DNA of 64,000 nucleotides from Maribacter forsetii DSM 18668 (GCF_000744105.1 NZ_JQLH01000001.1:620001-684000); one strand, 5' to 3'; counted from the stretch's first letter, positions 17,849 through 25,365 are shown. Notes: a model not told the origin generated them from the sequence alone. Numbers and translations: made by a program.

Positions 17849-17882
17849 CCCTGTCACCGTTAGTTGGGTGACAGGTTTTTTT
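17849..17882 (+). terminator. Orphan intrinsic terminator
   Basis: Stem CCTGTCACC (17850-17858) with GGTGACAGG (17867-17875), an 8-nt loop and seven T residues on the plus strand. No plus-strand gene lies upstream that it could serve, since 14070-17612 is all minus strand. It is therefore probably a leftover of a deleted gene, or it insulates dinB. Confidence 0.75.
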
Positions 17883-17911
17883 AATGTTCATAATTTTTCA
17901 ATGTTAAAAAA

Positions 17912-17942
17912 TGGAAATAATCCTAATAATTGGAAATAATCC
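17912..17942 (+). promoter_or_regulatory. Direct repeat upstream of dinB, candidate operator
   Basis: TGGAAATAATCC occurs twice (17912-17923 and 17931-17942), spaced 19 bp start to start, ending 35 bp ahead of the dinB start codon. Two identical sites about two helical turns apart near a promoter are typical of a repressor operator, possibly the damage-response regulator of this cassette. The regulator itself is not in the window. Confidence 0.45.
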
Positions 17943-17976
17943 ATAATTTAGCTATCCCGAATTTTGAAGGATAGTT

Positions 17977-19191
17977 ATGAGCAAAACCATTTTACATATC
18001 GATTTAGATACTTTTTATGTTTCTGTAGAACGATTAAATAATCGTGAGTTGCAGCATAAGCCTTTGTTAGTGGGCGGTACCGGAGATCGCGGAGTAGTAG
18101 CGGCGTGTAGTTATGAGACCCGTGGCTTCGGAGTGCATTCTGGTATGCCTATGAAAATGGCGCGAGAACTTTGCCCCGATGCTGTCGTAATTCGTGGTAA
18201 TGCGGGTGACTATAGTAAGCACTCAGATATAGTGACCGAAATTATAAAAGAGTACGTACCCGTATTTGAAAAATCGAGTATAGATGAGTTCTATGCAGAT
18301 CTCACTGGTATGGATCGTTTTTTTGGTTGCTACCAATATGCATCAGAAATGCGGAAGAAGATTATCAATGAAACCGGACTCCCTATTTCTTTCGGATTAT
18401 CAGCTAATAAAGTAGTTTCTAAAGTAGCCACGAACGAGGCGAAACCAAACAATCAATTAAAGATAGATGAGGGGTTGGAAAAACCTTTTTTGGCTCCGTT
18501 ATCCATTAAAAAAATACCAATGGTGGGTGATAAGACTTACCAGACTTTACGGAACCTGGGCCTGCGACAAGTCCGGACGGTACAAGAAATGCCCATGGAG
18601 GTAATGCAAAGGGTGTTGGGTGCTAATGGCGGAGTAATATGGAAGCGTGCTAATGGAATTGATAATACGCCTGTAATTCCGTTTTGCGAGCGAAAATCAA
18701 TCTCCACGGAACGCACTTTTAATAAAGATACTATTGATGTAAACAGACTACGTGGTATTCTTATCGCAATGACCGAAAATTTGGCATATCAATTACGACG
18801 TGGAGATAAGTTAACGGCTTGTATTTCAGTGAAGATTAGGTACTCGGATTTTAATACTTATTCAAAGCAAATGCGGATTCCCTATACCAGCGGAGACCAT
18901 ATTCTAATACCTAAAATTTTAGATCTGTTCAAGACCTTATATAACCGTAGGTTGTTAGTGCGATTAATTGGTATACGTTTTAGTCATTTAGTATCGGGCA
19001 ATTATCAGATCAACCTGTTTGATGATACTGAAGAAATTCTAAGTCTTTACAACGCTATGGACAACATTCGTAAACGCTACGGTGACAAAAGTGTGCTGCG
19101 AGCATCGGGTATGGGAGCAAAAACAATAGGAAGAATGCATAACCCTTTCAACGGATTGCCGCCTGTTGTGTTGGCGCATAGAAAAATCTAG
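17977..19191 (+). CDS. dinB: DNA polymerase IV (Y-family, DinB-like)
   Basis: A 404-residue Y-family polymerase. The palm motifs HIDLDTFYVSVERL (residues about 6-19) and SSIDEFYADLTG (about 102-113) supply the catalytic acidic residues. The helix-hairpin-helix thumb (IPMVGDKTYQTLRNLGL) and little-finger domain follow. It performs low-fidelity translesion synthesis. The next gene on the strand is a dnaE2-type polymerase, so the pair resembles the DNA-damage mutagenesis cassettes known in many bacteria. The last codons run directly into a repeat tract (GTTGTTGGTTG). Confidence 0.95.
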   Translation: MSKTILHIDLDTFYVSVERLNNRELQHKPLLVGGTGDRGVVAACSYETRGFGVHSGMPMKMARELCPDAVVIRGNAGDYSKHSDIVTEIIKEYVPVFEKSSIDEFYADLTGMDRFFGCYQYASEMRKKIINETGLPISFGLSANKVVSKVATNEAKPNNQLKIDEGLEKPFLAPLSIKKIPMVGDKTYQTLRNLGLRQVRTVQEMPMEVMQRVLGANGGVIWKRANGIDNTPVIPFCERKSISTERTFNKDTIDVNRLRGILIAMTENLAYQLRRGDKLTACISVKIRYSDFNTYSKQMRIPYTSGDHILIPKILDLFKTLYNRRLLVRLIGIRFSHLVSGNYQINLFDDTEEILSLYNAMDNIRKRYGDKSVLRASGMGAKTIGRMHNPFNGLPPVVLAHRKI

Positions 19192-19208
19192 TTGTTGGTT
19201 GTCGGTTG
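19190..19208. repeat. 19-bp inverted repeat flanking dnaE2, left copy
   Basis: AGTTGTTGGTTGTCGGTTG starts at the last base of the dinB stop codon. Its exact reverse complement lies at 23203-23221, beyond dnaE2. Both belong to longer GTTGTTGGT/CAACAACCA tracts. Confidence 0.7.
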
Positions 19209-19250
19209 TTAGTTGTTGGTTTTTGGCTGTATGTTTTGGGGGTGATGTCC

Positions 19251-19270
19251 GGTCGAGCGCAGTCGAGACC
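19251..19270. repeat. Short interspersed repeat GGTCGAGCGCAGTCGAGACC
   Basis: A 20-bp GC-rich element in an AT-rich context, with two TCGA half-sites. Elements of the form GTCGAGCGCAGTCGAGA recur between genes in many Bacteroidota genomes, by my recollection; only one copy is seen in this window. Confidence 0.45.
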
Positions 19271-19343
19271 TTTTTTAGTTGTTGGTTGTTTGTTGACAGT
19301 TGATGGTTCTTAACGGTCTGTTGTTGAGGGGTTTTGAAACCCG

Positions 19344-19367
19344 TTCACTGAGCGTAGCCGAAGTGAA
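19344..19367. repeat. Short interspersed repeat, TTCACTGAGCG...CGAAGTGAA type, copy 1
   Basis: A 24-bp element with inverted ends (TTCACT/AGTGAA). It reads the same as the copy at 19655-19678 except for one base (TAGCC against TAACC). Both lie between dinB and dnaE2. Confidence 0.65.
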
Positions 19368-19390
19368 GTATTGTTTAAGAAAGGAGAAAA

Positions 19391-19540
19391 AAGAATATAG
19401 AATATAGAGAAGAGAGGGAGCGCGATGCGCAGCACGCTGAGCGCCACACGCAAAGCGCAAAAAAAAGCACACTGCGCATAGCGTCATGCGAACAGCGAAC
19501 AGCGAAAAAAACGAACAACCGACAACGAACAACGAACAAC
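19391..19540. repeat. Degenerate GCG-rich repeat block, copy 1
   Basis: A block of AGAATATAG/AGAGAAGAGAGGGAG followed by dense AGCG-containing words (GCGCAGCACGCTGAGCGCC, ACACGCAAAGCGCAAAAAA, CTGCGCATAGCGTCA) and ending in CGAACAACC tracts. It is repeated at 19701-19848 and, in part, at 19849-19944. The GC-rich composition contrasts with the surrounding genes. It is not spaced or uniform enough for CRISPR and has no coding frame. Confidence 0.75.
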
Positions 19541-19654
19541 TAAAAAGAGGAGGCACGACGAAGTGATTTGCTGAATTGGGGTGACAATGATTATCCCTAG
19601 TACCCATTTTCGGCAGATTGCTTCGGTGAAAATACCTCGCAAAGACGACACCCG

Positions 19655-19678
19655 TTCACTGAGCGTAACCGAAGTGAA
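19655..19678. repeat. Short interspersed repeat, TTCACTGAGCG...CGAAGTGAA type, copy 2
   Basis: The second copy of the 24-bp element at 19344-19367 with one substitution. Its base change lies in the middle of the element and the inverted ends are kept. Confidence 0.65.
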
Positions 19679-19700
19679 ATGTAAAGGGAGACTAGATGTT

Positions 19701-19848
19701 AGAAAAGAGAATATAGAAAGTAGAGAAGAGAGGGAGCGCATTGCGCAGTACGCCGAGCGCCACACGCAAAGCGTAAAAAAGCGCACTGCGCATAGCGTCA
19801 AGCGTCATACGAACAGCGAACAGCGCCTAGCGCAAATACGAACAACCA
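19701..19848. repeat. Degenerate GCG-rich repeat block, copy 2
   Basis: It follows the same order as copy 1: AGAGAATATAGAAAGTAGAGAA, AGAGAGGGAGCGCATTGCGC, GAGCGCCACACGCAAAGCG, CACTGCGCATAGCGTCAAGCG, then AACAGCGAACAGCG and ACGAACAACCAAA. It differs from copy 1 by scattered substitutions and small indels. Confidence 0.75.
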
Positions 19849-19944
19849 AATGCGCAGCACGCTGAGCGCCACACGCAAAGCGCAAAAAAATAGCGTACTG
19901 CGCATAGCGTCAAGCGAACAGCGCAAACACGAACAACCAACAAC
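19849..19944. repeat. Degenerate GCG-rich repeat block, copy 3 (partial)
   Basis: It lacks the AGAGAGGGAG lead-in but keeps TGCGCAGCACGCTGAGCGCC, ACACGCAAAGCGCAAAAAA, ACTGCGCATAGCGTCAAGCG and the ACGAACAACCAACAACG end. It stops about 20 bp ahead of the dnaE2 start codon, so the ribosome-binding region of dnaE2 is in or beside the repeat. Confidence 0.75.
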
Positions 19945-19963
19945 GGAGAACCATCAACCAAAA

Positions 19964-22900
19964 ATGTACCTAAACTGCCACACATACTACAGCCTTCGCT
20001 ACGGGACTTTCTCGGAGATTGAGCTTTTGCAATTGGCAAAAGATCATGGGGTAACGCAATTAGTACTGACCGATATTAATAATACCTCTGCTTGTTTAAA
20101 TTTTGTTCGTAAAGCGTCTGAATATGATGTGCGGCCTATTTTGGGAATCGATTTCAGAAACGGAGTAGAACCTTGTTTTGTAGGTGTTGCCAAAAATAAT
20201 GAAGGATTTTTAGAACTCAATGATTTCTTGTCGCATCACATTCACAACGAAAAGAAAATTCCAGAAATCGCTCCGCAGTTTAAAGAGGTGTTCGTTATCT
20301 ATCCGTTTGAGAAAGTACTTCAGCATGAAAAGAAAACTTTTGCCGAACATGAGTTTATAGGGGTTTCTGTTAACGAGCTAAAGCGACTTCGGTTTTCAAA
20401 ATTATTGGAGCAGCGAGATAAAATTGTGCTATTACAACCCGTAACATTCAGAAATAAGCGCGATTTTAATGCACATCGTTTACTACGTGCCATTGATAAT
20501 AACACTTTGCTGAGTATGTTGTCGGTAACAGAGCAGGCTCGTGATGATGAACACATGTACGCGATACCTAATTTGGCGGCGTATTTTTCTGAACATAGTT
20601 TTATACTTGAAAACACCCAGCGGTTAATGGATGCTTGTTCCATTTATTTCGATTTTACTACAGACCGGGAACCTCAAAATTTGAGCAAGTATTTAGGAAG
20701 TACAGAAGAAGATGAACTATTCTTAGAACAACTGTGTCAAGAAGGCTTACCGCTCAGGTATCCTGATATAAATCAGGCGGTATTGGACCGCTTGGAGAAG
20801 GAGCTGTACCTCATTAAAGAAATGAATTTTGTCTCTTACTTTCTTATCAATTGGGATATCATCACTCATGCCAGAAAGCAGAATTTCTTTTATGTGGGTA
20901 GGGGTAGCGGTGCCAATAGTATTGTGGCATACCTGCTTTTTATTACCGATGTAGATCCCATGGAGCTGGACCTGTATTTTGAGCGTTTTATTAATCTGTA
21001 TCGTGTAAATCCGCCCGATTTCGATATTGATTTCTCGCATCGCGACAGACCGGTGATGACGCAGTATATTTTTAACCGATTCGAAAATGTTGCGCTCTTG
21101 GGGACCTATGTTACTTTTCAATCTAGGGGAGTAATCAGAGAGCTAGGCAAGGTATTCGGGCTGCCAAAAGATGAAATAGATCTATTGTGTAATGGTAATG
21201 TTGAGGCGAGTAGATTAGATAATATATCGGCTTTGGTATTGAAATACACGCAACTATTGCATGGCATGCCCAATTATTTGAGTATTCATGCAGGCGGAAT
21301 TCTAATTACCGAAAAACCCATTCACTGGTTTTCGGCAACCAATATGCCCCCAAAAGGATTTCCCACCACACAGTTTGATATGGTGATTGCCGAAGATGTC
21401 GGTATTTTTAAGTTTGATATTCTTGCACAACGCGGACTCTCAAAAATAAAAGAGACGCTAGATATTTTGGAACGCGACCGACCAGAAGAATTTGCCAAGT
21501 TTGATATTCATGATGTCAAGGCATTTAAAAAAGACCCGAAAGTCAATAATTTGGTAAAAACTGCGCAGTGCATGGGTTGTTTTTATGTGGAATCTCCCGC
21601 TATGCGGATGCTGTTGAAAAAACTAGAGGTAGATACCTATTTGGGTCTCGTAGCGGCAAGTTCTATTATTCGCCCAGGAGTGTCTAAAAGCGGAATGATG
21701 CGCGAATATATTCTTCGCCATCGTAACAAGGGTAGGGCAGAAGAATTGGCGCATCCGGTAATGTTAGAAATTATGCCAGAGACATACGGAGTTATGGTCT
21801 ACCAAGAAGATGTGATAAAAGTAGCCCATCATTTTGCCGATTTAGATTTGGGCGAAGCCGATGTGCTACGGCGTGGTATGAGTGGTAAGTTCCGTTCACG
21901 GGAGGAGTTTCAAAAAGTGCAGGATAAATTTATGGATAACTGCCGTAAAAAGGGATATGCAGAAAAGCTCATTCAAGAAATTTGGAATCAGGTAGCAAGT
22001 TTTGCAGGCTATGCATTTGCCAAAGGGCATTCGGCATCGTACGCTGTAGAAAGTTACCAAAGTTTGTTTTTACGTGCCTACTATCCGTTAGAATATATGG
22101 TGGCGGTGCTCAATAATGGTGGCGGATTTTATAAGCCCGAATTCTATGTGCACGAAGCCCGTATGTTAGGGGCAACAATTCATCCGCCTTGCGTAAATAG
22201 GAGTAATGCGGATAATCGTATCTATGGAAAAAATCTGTTTTTAGGATTGGGTTATTTACGGGAATTGGAACAACGGGTGATGGAACGTATTTTAAAGGAA
22301 AGATATTTACATGATGATTTTAGGTCCTTAGAAGATTTTTTGGATAGACTGATCATCTCCATAGAACAAGTCAGTATTTTAATACGAATTGATGCATTTC
22401 GATTTACGGAAACCAATAAACACGAACTATTATGGAAAGCACATTTGTTTTTGAATAAGACCAAAAAGATAGACCACCCGAAATTATTTGCACCACGGCA
22501 TCAGCATTTTCAGATTCCTTCATTGTACAGTACCAATTTAGAAGTGGCTTTTACGCAATTAGAATTGTTAGGGTTTAGTTTATGCAGTCCGTTTGAGCTT
22601 TTGGTAGAAGCACCATTAAATAGTTCTGGGAGTAAAGATTTAGAGCGGTATTTAAATAGGAATATTGATATCTACGGATATTTAATAACGGTAAAGCGAA
22701 CCAGAACACAGAAAGGTAAAGCCATGTTCTTTGCCACGCTGTTAGATCAACAAGGGCAAGTTTTTGATACCGTGCTGTTTCCGCCTGTAGCAGAAAAATA
22801 TATGTTCAGGGGAAGAGGAATTTATAGATTCTACGGTAAGGTAGTTAGCGAGTTTGGCTTTTTAAGTATAGAGGTTATTAAACTTCAAAAACAAGATTAT

Positions 22901-23011
22901 ATTCAAGACCCAAGATATGCCGATATGAAAACCAGTGTTAAGGTTTTTGATCAAAAGAAAACGGGTGAGAAAGCAGGAGCGAGAGAAGAGAATATAGAAG
23001 TTAGAGAATAG
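19964..23011 (+). CDS. dnaE2: DNA polymerase III alpha subunit, DnaE2-like (error-prone type)
   Basis: A 1015-residue C-family polymerase, shorter than replicative DnaE. It begins at ATG 19964 with the PHP domain (YLNCHTYYSLRYGTFSEIEL); the open frame extends upstream only through repeat DNA. The palm shows GRGSGANSIVAYLL and the catalytic PDFDIDFSHRDRP; the HhH and OB-fold regions follow (GYLITVKRTRTQKGKAMFFATL). Together with dinB upstream it fits a damage-tolerance cassette. The final 20 or so residues (KKTGEKAGAREENIEVRE) are encoded by the start of another repeat block, so the native C-terminus may have been replaced or extended. It is distinct from replicative DnaE, expected elsewhere in the genome. 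Confidence 0.9.
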   Translation: MYLNCHTYYSLRYGTFSEIELLQLAKDHGVTQLVLTDINNTSACLNFVRKASEYDVRPILGIDFRNGVEPCFVGVAKNNEGFLELNDFLSHHIHNEKKIPEIAPQFKEVFVIYPFEKVLQHEKKTFAEHEFIGVSVNELKRLRFSKLLEQRDKIVLLQPVTFRNKRDFNAHRLLRAIDNNTLLSMLSVTEQARDDEHMYAIPNLAAYFSEHSFILENTQRLMDACSIYFDFTTDREPQNLSKYLGSTEEDELFLEQLCQEGLPLRYPDINQAVLDRLEKELYLIKEMNFVSYFLINWDIITHARKQNFFYVGRGSGANSIVAYLLFITDVDPMELDLYFERFINLYRVNPPDFDIDFSHRDRPVMTQYIFNRFENVALLGTYVTFQSRGVIRELGKVFGLPKDEIDLLCNGNVEASRLDNISALVLKYTQLLHGMPNYLSIHAGGILITEKPIHWFSATNMPPKGFPTTQFDMVIAEDVGIFKFDILAQRGLSKIKETLDILERDRPEEFAKFDIHDVKAFKKDPKVNNLVKTAQCMGCFYVESPAMRMLLKKLEVDTYLGLVAASSIIRPGVSKSGMMREYILRHRNKGRAEELAHPVMLEIMPETYGVMVYQEDVIKVAHHFADLDLGEADVLRRGMSGKFRSREEFQKVQDKFMDNCRKKGYAEKLIQEIWNQVASFAGYAFAKGHSASYAVESYQSLFLRAYYPLEYMVAVLNNGGGFYKPEFYVHEARMLGATIHPPCVNRSNADNRIYGKNLFLGLGYLRELEQRVMERILKERYLHDDFRSLEDFLDRLIISIEQVSILIRIDAFRFTETNKHELLWKAHLFLNKTKKIDHPKLFAPRHQHFQIPSLYSTNLEVAFTQLELLGFSLCSPFELLVEAPLNSSGSKDLERYLNRNIDIYGYLITVKRTRTQKGKAMFFATLLDQQGQVFDTVLFPPVAEKYMFRGRGIYRFYGKVVSEFGFLSIEVIKLQKQDYIQDPRYADMKTSVKVFDQKKTGEKAGAREENIEVRE

Positions 23012-23226
23012 AGGAAGCGCCGTTCGCTATGCGCAATACGACACGCGCTCAGCGTAAAATAATCACCTTGTTAAGGGTTAAGCACGAGTTGAAAAGCACC
23101 CCGGTTATCGCGTTACGAGGGAAGCGTAAAAGAAATTGTTGTGTGAAGCGCTCAGCGCGAGGCGAAAAGCGCACAGCGTTTAGCGTCCAGCGCAAAAACC
23201 ATCAACCGACAACCAACAACTAACAA
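22984..23226. repeat. Degenerate GCG-rich repeat block, copy 4, overlapping the dnaE2 3' end
   Basis: It starts AGAAGAGAATATAGAAG inside the last codons of dnaE2, continues with AGCGC/GCGCTCAGCG words and ends in CATCAACCGACAACCAACAA. It has the same lead-in and CAAC-rich end as copies 1 and 2, but its middle is more divergent. The small open frame across it has no protein-like character. Confidence 0.65.
23203..23221. repeat. 19-bp inverted repeat flanking dnaE2, right copy
   Basis: CAACCGACAACCAACAACT is the exact reverse complement of 19190-19208. The two copies bracket dnaE2 and all of the repeat blocks. Confidence 0.7.
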
Positions 23227-23232
23227 CCAATC

Positions 23233-23370
23233 TCAAAAAGCCTCAAACACATATCCCAATAACCAAAATAATATCAAGAACACAAAAAAGGTTCCAATAC
23301 ATCCACATTTACCACCGCCTATTTTTTTGGCACCATACCAAGCACCAAAGAATTGTATTAGTTTTTTCAT
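23233..23370 (-). CDS. Small membrane protein, 45 residues
   Basis: On the minus strand an ATG at 23370 opens a 45-codon frame ending TGA at 23233-23235. It starts MKKLIQFFGAWYGAKKIGGG, then KCGCIGTFF, then a single hydrophobic helix (FFVFLILFWLLGYVF), ending EAF. The amphipathic, basic, Gly-rich N-terminus with one C-terminal helix looks like a genuine small membrane protein. The KCGC pair could bind metal or form a disulfide, which is speculation. It is isolated between repeat block 4 and the UpxY stub, which faces the other way. No function is recognised. Confidence 0.55.
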   Translation of the reverse strand: MKKLIQFFGAWYGAKKIGGGKCGCIGTFFVFLILFWLLGYVFEAF

Positions 23371-23586
23371 GGGAACAATTTACATGATTGTTTGAATGTT
23401 TTTGAATTAAAAAGTAGCTTAAATAATCTTTCACATGTTTTAAAAATTGATTTTGGTATGCTTTTAGCTTATGATAGAATAGCAATATTTACCCGTAAAC
23501 ATCGTTATCATTTCACAATACATTATGGTAGATACACAGTGCCAATATGTAATAATTTTAAAGCAACTAACCAGTCCCCTTTTTTA

Positions 23587-23727
23587 ATGCAGCAAGGTAA
23601 TTCAACTCATATAAATTCATTAAAATGGTTTGTTTTAGTCGTTAAAACAAAACGAGAGAAGCAAGTTGCTGAAATTTTGGAACGTCACGGATTTGAAATT
23701 TACTGCCCGGTAAAGAAAGAAGTGTAG
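23587..23727 (+). pseudogene. 5' stub of an UpxY/NusG-like transcription antiterminator
   Basis: From ATG 23587 the frame reads into SLKWFVLVVKTKREKQVAEI and LERHGFEIYCPVKKEV, the NusG N-terminal (NGN) fold as found in UpxY-family antiterminators of Bacteroidota polysaccharide loci. It is only 46 codons long and ends at a stop created by the IS end (GTG TAG). The rest of the NGN domain and the KOW domain are missing on the far side of the element. An ATG further upstream at 23392 is in frame but its codons are not family-like. UpxY proteins normally start capsule operons, so this stub probably marks a lost polysaccharide locus. Confidence 0.7.
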
Positions 23728-23747
23728 GCTTCCCTAAAAATAGGACA
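23723..23747 (+). repeat. Left terminal inverted repeat of the IS3-family element
   Basis: A 25-bp end beginning TGTAGGCTTCCCTAAAAATA and closing GGACA. It matches the reverse complement of the right end over the first 12 and the last 7 bases. Confidence 0.85.
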
Positions 23748-23790
23748 GTACATAATTCGAACTTACTAACTTTAAATTCAAACTGTCACG

Positions 23791-24058
23791 ATGAAAAACA
23801 GCAAATTTAGCGAGAGCCAGATTATTAAATCTCTTAAGGAAAACGAACAAGCAAGATCCGTAGGTGATCTATCCAGGGAATTAGGAATTGATAAAAGCAC
23901 TTTCTACTATGGGCGCAAGAAGTACGGAGGTATGGAACAACAACAGCTTAAACGTTTTAAAGGAGCTTCAAGAAGAGAACAATAAGCTTGAACAGATGTA
24001 TGCCGATGTGAGTCTTTATAATAAGATGCTCAAGGATGTATTGTCAAAAAAGTTCTAA
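23791..24058 (+). pseudogene. IS3-family orfA (HTH transposase subunit), frameshifted
   Basis: The frame starts MKNSKFSESQIIKSLKENEQ with an HTH_Tnp_1-type fold (VGDLSRELGIDKSTFYYGRK). At the T run 23955-23958 the reading frame is lost and would stop at 23985. One base fewer restores KELQEENNKLEQMYADVSLY and NKMLKDVLSKKF, the normal leucine-zipper end, closing at the TAA at 24056-24058. The subunit would be about 89 residues if repaired. This is either an inactivating +1 insertion or a sequencing error in the homopolymer. Confidence 0.85.
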
Positions 24059-24925
24059 AGTCTTCCGACAAGAGAGTTCGTGTATAGTATCTTATCAAAA
24101 CGTTCGCAGTTCCCATTATCCGTGCCTGTCAAGTTGTAGGACTGAGTAGGTCGATGTGGTATTACCAAAGTAAGAAAGATGATAGCGAGGTTATCGATAA
24201 GCTAACGACGTTGGCGGAATCGTACCCAACTAGAGGTTTTGACGAATATTATTACAAGATCCGTCGTGAAGGCTTAAAATGGAACAGAAAACGAGTGTTA
24301 CGTGTGTACCGCGAAATGAAACTCGGTCTACGCCGTAAACATAAAAAATGTTTGGTCAAACGAATAAAACAACCTTTGGAAACACCTTCGTCACTGAATG
24401 AGTGTTGGAGTATGGATTTTATGAGCGATGCGCTTACCGATGGCAGAAAGTTGCGTGTATTCAATGTTTTGGATGATTGTAACCGTGAAGCTCTAGCAAT
24501 AGATGCAGGACTTTCTTATCCAGCGAGAGCCGTAATCGAAACATTGGAGCGTTTAAAAGATGAAATAGGAGCACCTAAATACGTGAGGTGCGATAACGGT
24601 CCGGAGTTTACCTCCAAGACTTTTATGAACTGGTGCAAAAAGAACTTTATAGAAATTAAATATACACAACCGGGAAAGCCAATGCAAAACGGATATATAG
24701 AACGATTTAATCGCTTTTTTAGAGAAGATATATTGGATGTCTATCATTTATCAACTTCAAAAGATAAACGATAACTGACGTGAGGATTATAATTTTAACC
24801 ATCCGCATAAATCATTAGGCAATATATCACCTAAAGAATTCATGCCCAGATTTGATGAAGAATTTAAATTCTTCATCAAATCTGACCTAAATAATAATTA
24901 TTTATCGAATTTAGAGGTGTCCTAA
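24046..24925 (+). pseudogene. IS3-family orfB (DDE integrase-fold transposase), multiply disrupted
   Basis: The frame enters by the -1 slippery site AAAAAAG. An in-frame TAG at 24085-24087 interrupts SSDKRVRV*YLIKTFAV before the segment VVGLSRSMWYYQSK. The rve domain then runs intact with all three catalytic acids: ECWSMDF (Asp), RCDNGPEF (Asp) and NGYIERFN (Glu). Near 24740 a frameshift leads to a stop at 24772. In the corrected frame a TGA at 24776-24778 replaces the expected Trp codon of NDNWREDYN. The tail NFNHPHKSLGNISPKEFMPR and the final TAA (24923-24925) lie in the right inverted repeat. At least three lesions make it a clear pseudogene. Confidence 0.9.
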
Positions 24926-24941
24926 AAAGGGGAAGCCTACA
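24918..24941 (-). repeat. Right terminal inverted repeat of the IS3-family element
   Basis: A 24-bp end (TGTCCTAAAAAGGGGAAGCC then TACA) that contains the orfB stop codon, as is usual in IS3 elements. It pairs with 23723-23747. Confidence 0.85.
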
Positions 24942-25175
24942 GGTTTAAATGAGACAGACCATACTGTTTTTATTAATGGTGCTGGAAATAGTGTGTTATT
25001 TTTGCCAGCTCCCGGTAGTGCTACGGACAGAATGTATATCATTAAAAAAAATCCAAATGTGACTTTGTCAATACAAGACGTGTATATAGATTCTAATAAT
25101 ATTTTTAGATCGAATGTGCCTAGTAATGTGCTATGGTTACAAAGCGATGAATTTAATTGGCAACAGGTGAATTAA
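24942..25175 (+). pseudogene. 3' fragment of a secreted-type protein, cut by the IS
   Basis: The frame is open straight from the IS end: GLNETDHTVFINGAGNSVLF, LPAPGSATDRMYIIKKNPNV, then TLSIQDVYIDSNNIFRSNVP and SNVLWLQSDEFNWQQVN before TAA. The beta-rich pattern with a final LWLQSD..WQQ(V/I)N resembles the C-terminal domain of flavobacterial adhesin-like or tail-fibre-like proteins; I do not know the function. It shares nothing with the UpxY stub on the other side, so it is not the rest of the interrupted gene. No start or ribosome-binding site remains. Confidence 0.55.
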
Positions 25176-25282
25176 GCTAATATAGATAATTTACTCTAGC
25201 TGATAGGGAAACTTCACTTTACCTAATGTTTTTTTCTTAAGCGTAATATTAAAAAGGCTGATTTGATTGAAGTTTAATAAAT

Positions 25283-25318
25283 CATTTTCTAGTTTCTATG
25301 TGTACAAACTAGAAAATG
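25283..25318. terminator. Hairpin between the truncated fragment and the DUF808 gene
   Basis: A 13-bp perfect inverted repeat (CATTTTCTAGTTT / AAACTAGAAAATG) with a 10-nt loop, followed after 7 bp by a run of six T residues. The distance to the T run is a little long, so it is a probable rather than certain terminator. Confidence 0.5.
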
Positions 25319-25365
25319 GATCACCTTTTTTACCATTAGATTCCCCATAAACCATTTGGTTAATT

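Larger units (their letters stand above)
23723..24941 (+). mobile_element. Decayed IS3-family insertion sequence
   Basis: A 1219-bp element bounded by imperfect terminal inverted repeats (23723-23747 and 24918-24941) that share TGTAGGCTTCCC at the tip and TAGGACA at the inner end. It carries orfA and orfB in the usual IS3 arrangement with an AAAAAAG slippery run at 24046-24052. Both reading frames are broken, so it cannot move by itself. The flanking bases (left AAG, right GGT) show no 3- or 4-bp target duplication, and the two sides hold pieces of unrelated genes, which fits a deletion formed through recombination of two copies. Confidence 0.9.

Noticed and set aside
19275..19865. Several 90-110 codon open frames in the repeat region between dinB and dnaE2
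   Set aside because: They are read across GCG-rich degenerate repeats in different frames, give low-complexity Cys/Arg/Ser-rich peptides and no recognisable domain.
19391..19944. Possible CRISPR array
   Set aside because: The repeated words are variable in length and spacing, no constant repeat with unique spacers exists, and no cas gene is near.
19850..19963. Upstream extension of the dnaE2 reading frame
   Set aside because: The 38 extra codons are read from repeat block 3 and have no PHP-domain similarity; the family N-terminus begins at the ATG at 19964.
23029..23223. 64-codon open frame after dnaE2
   Set aside because: It lies wholly in repeat block 4 and encodes a Lys/Arg-rich peptide without protein-like pattern.
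23392..23586. Longer N-terminus for the UpxY-like stub from the ATG at 23392
   Set aside because: The extra 65 codons lack similarity to the NGN fold and look like untranslated leader; the fold starts just after the ATG at 23587.
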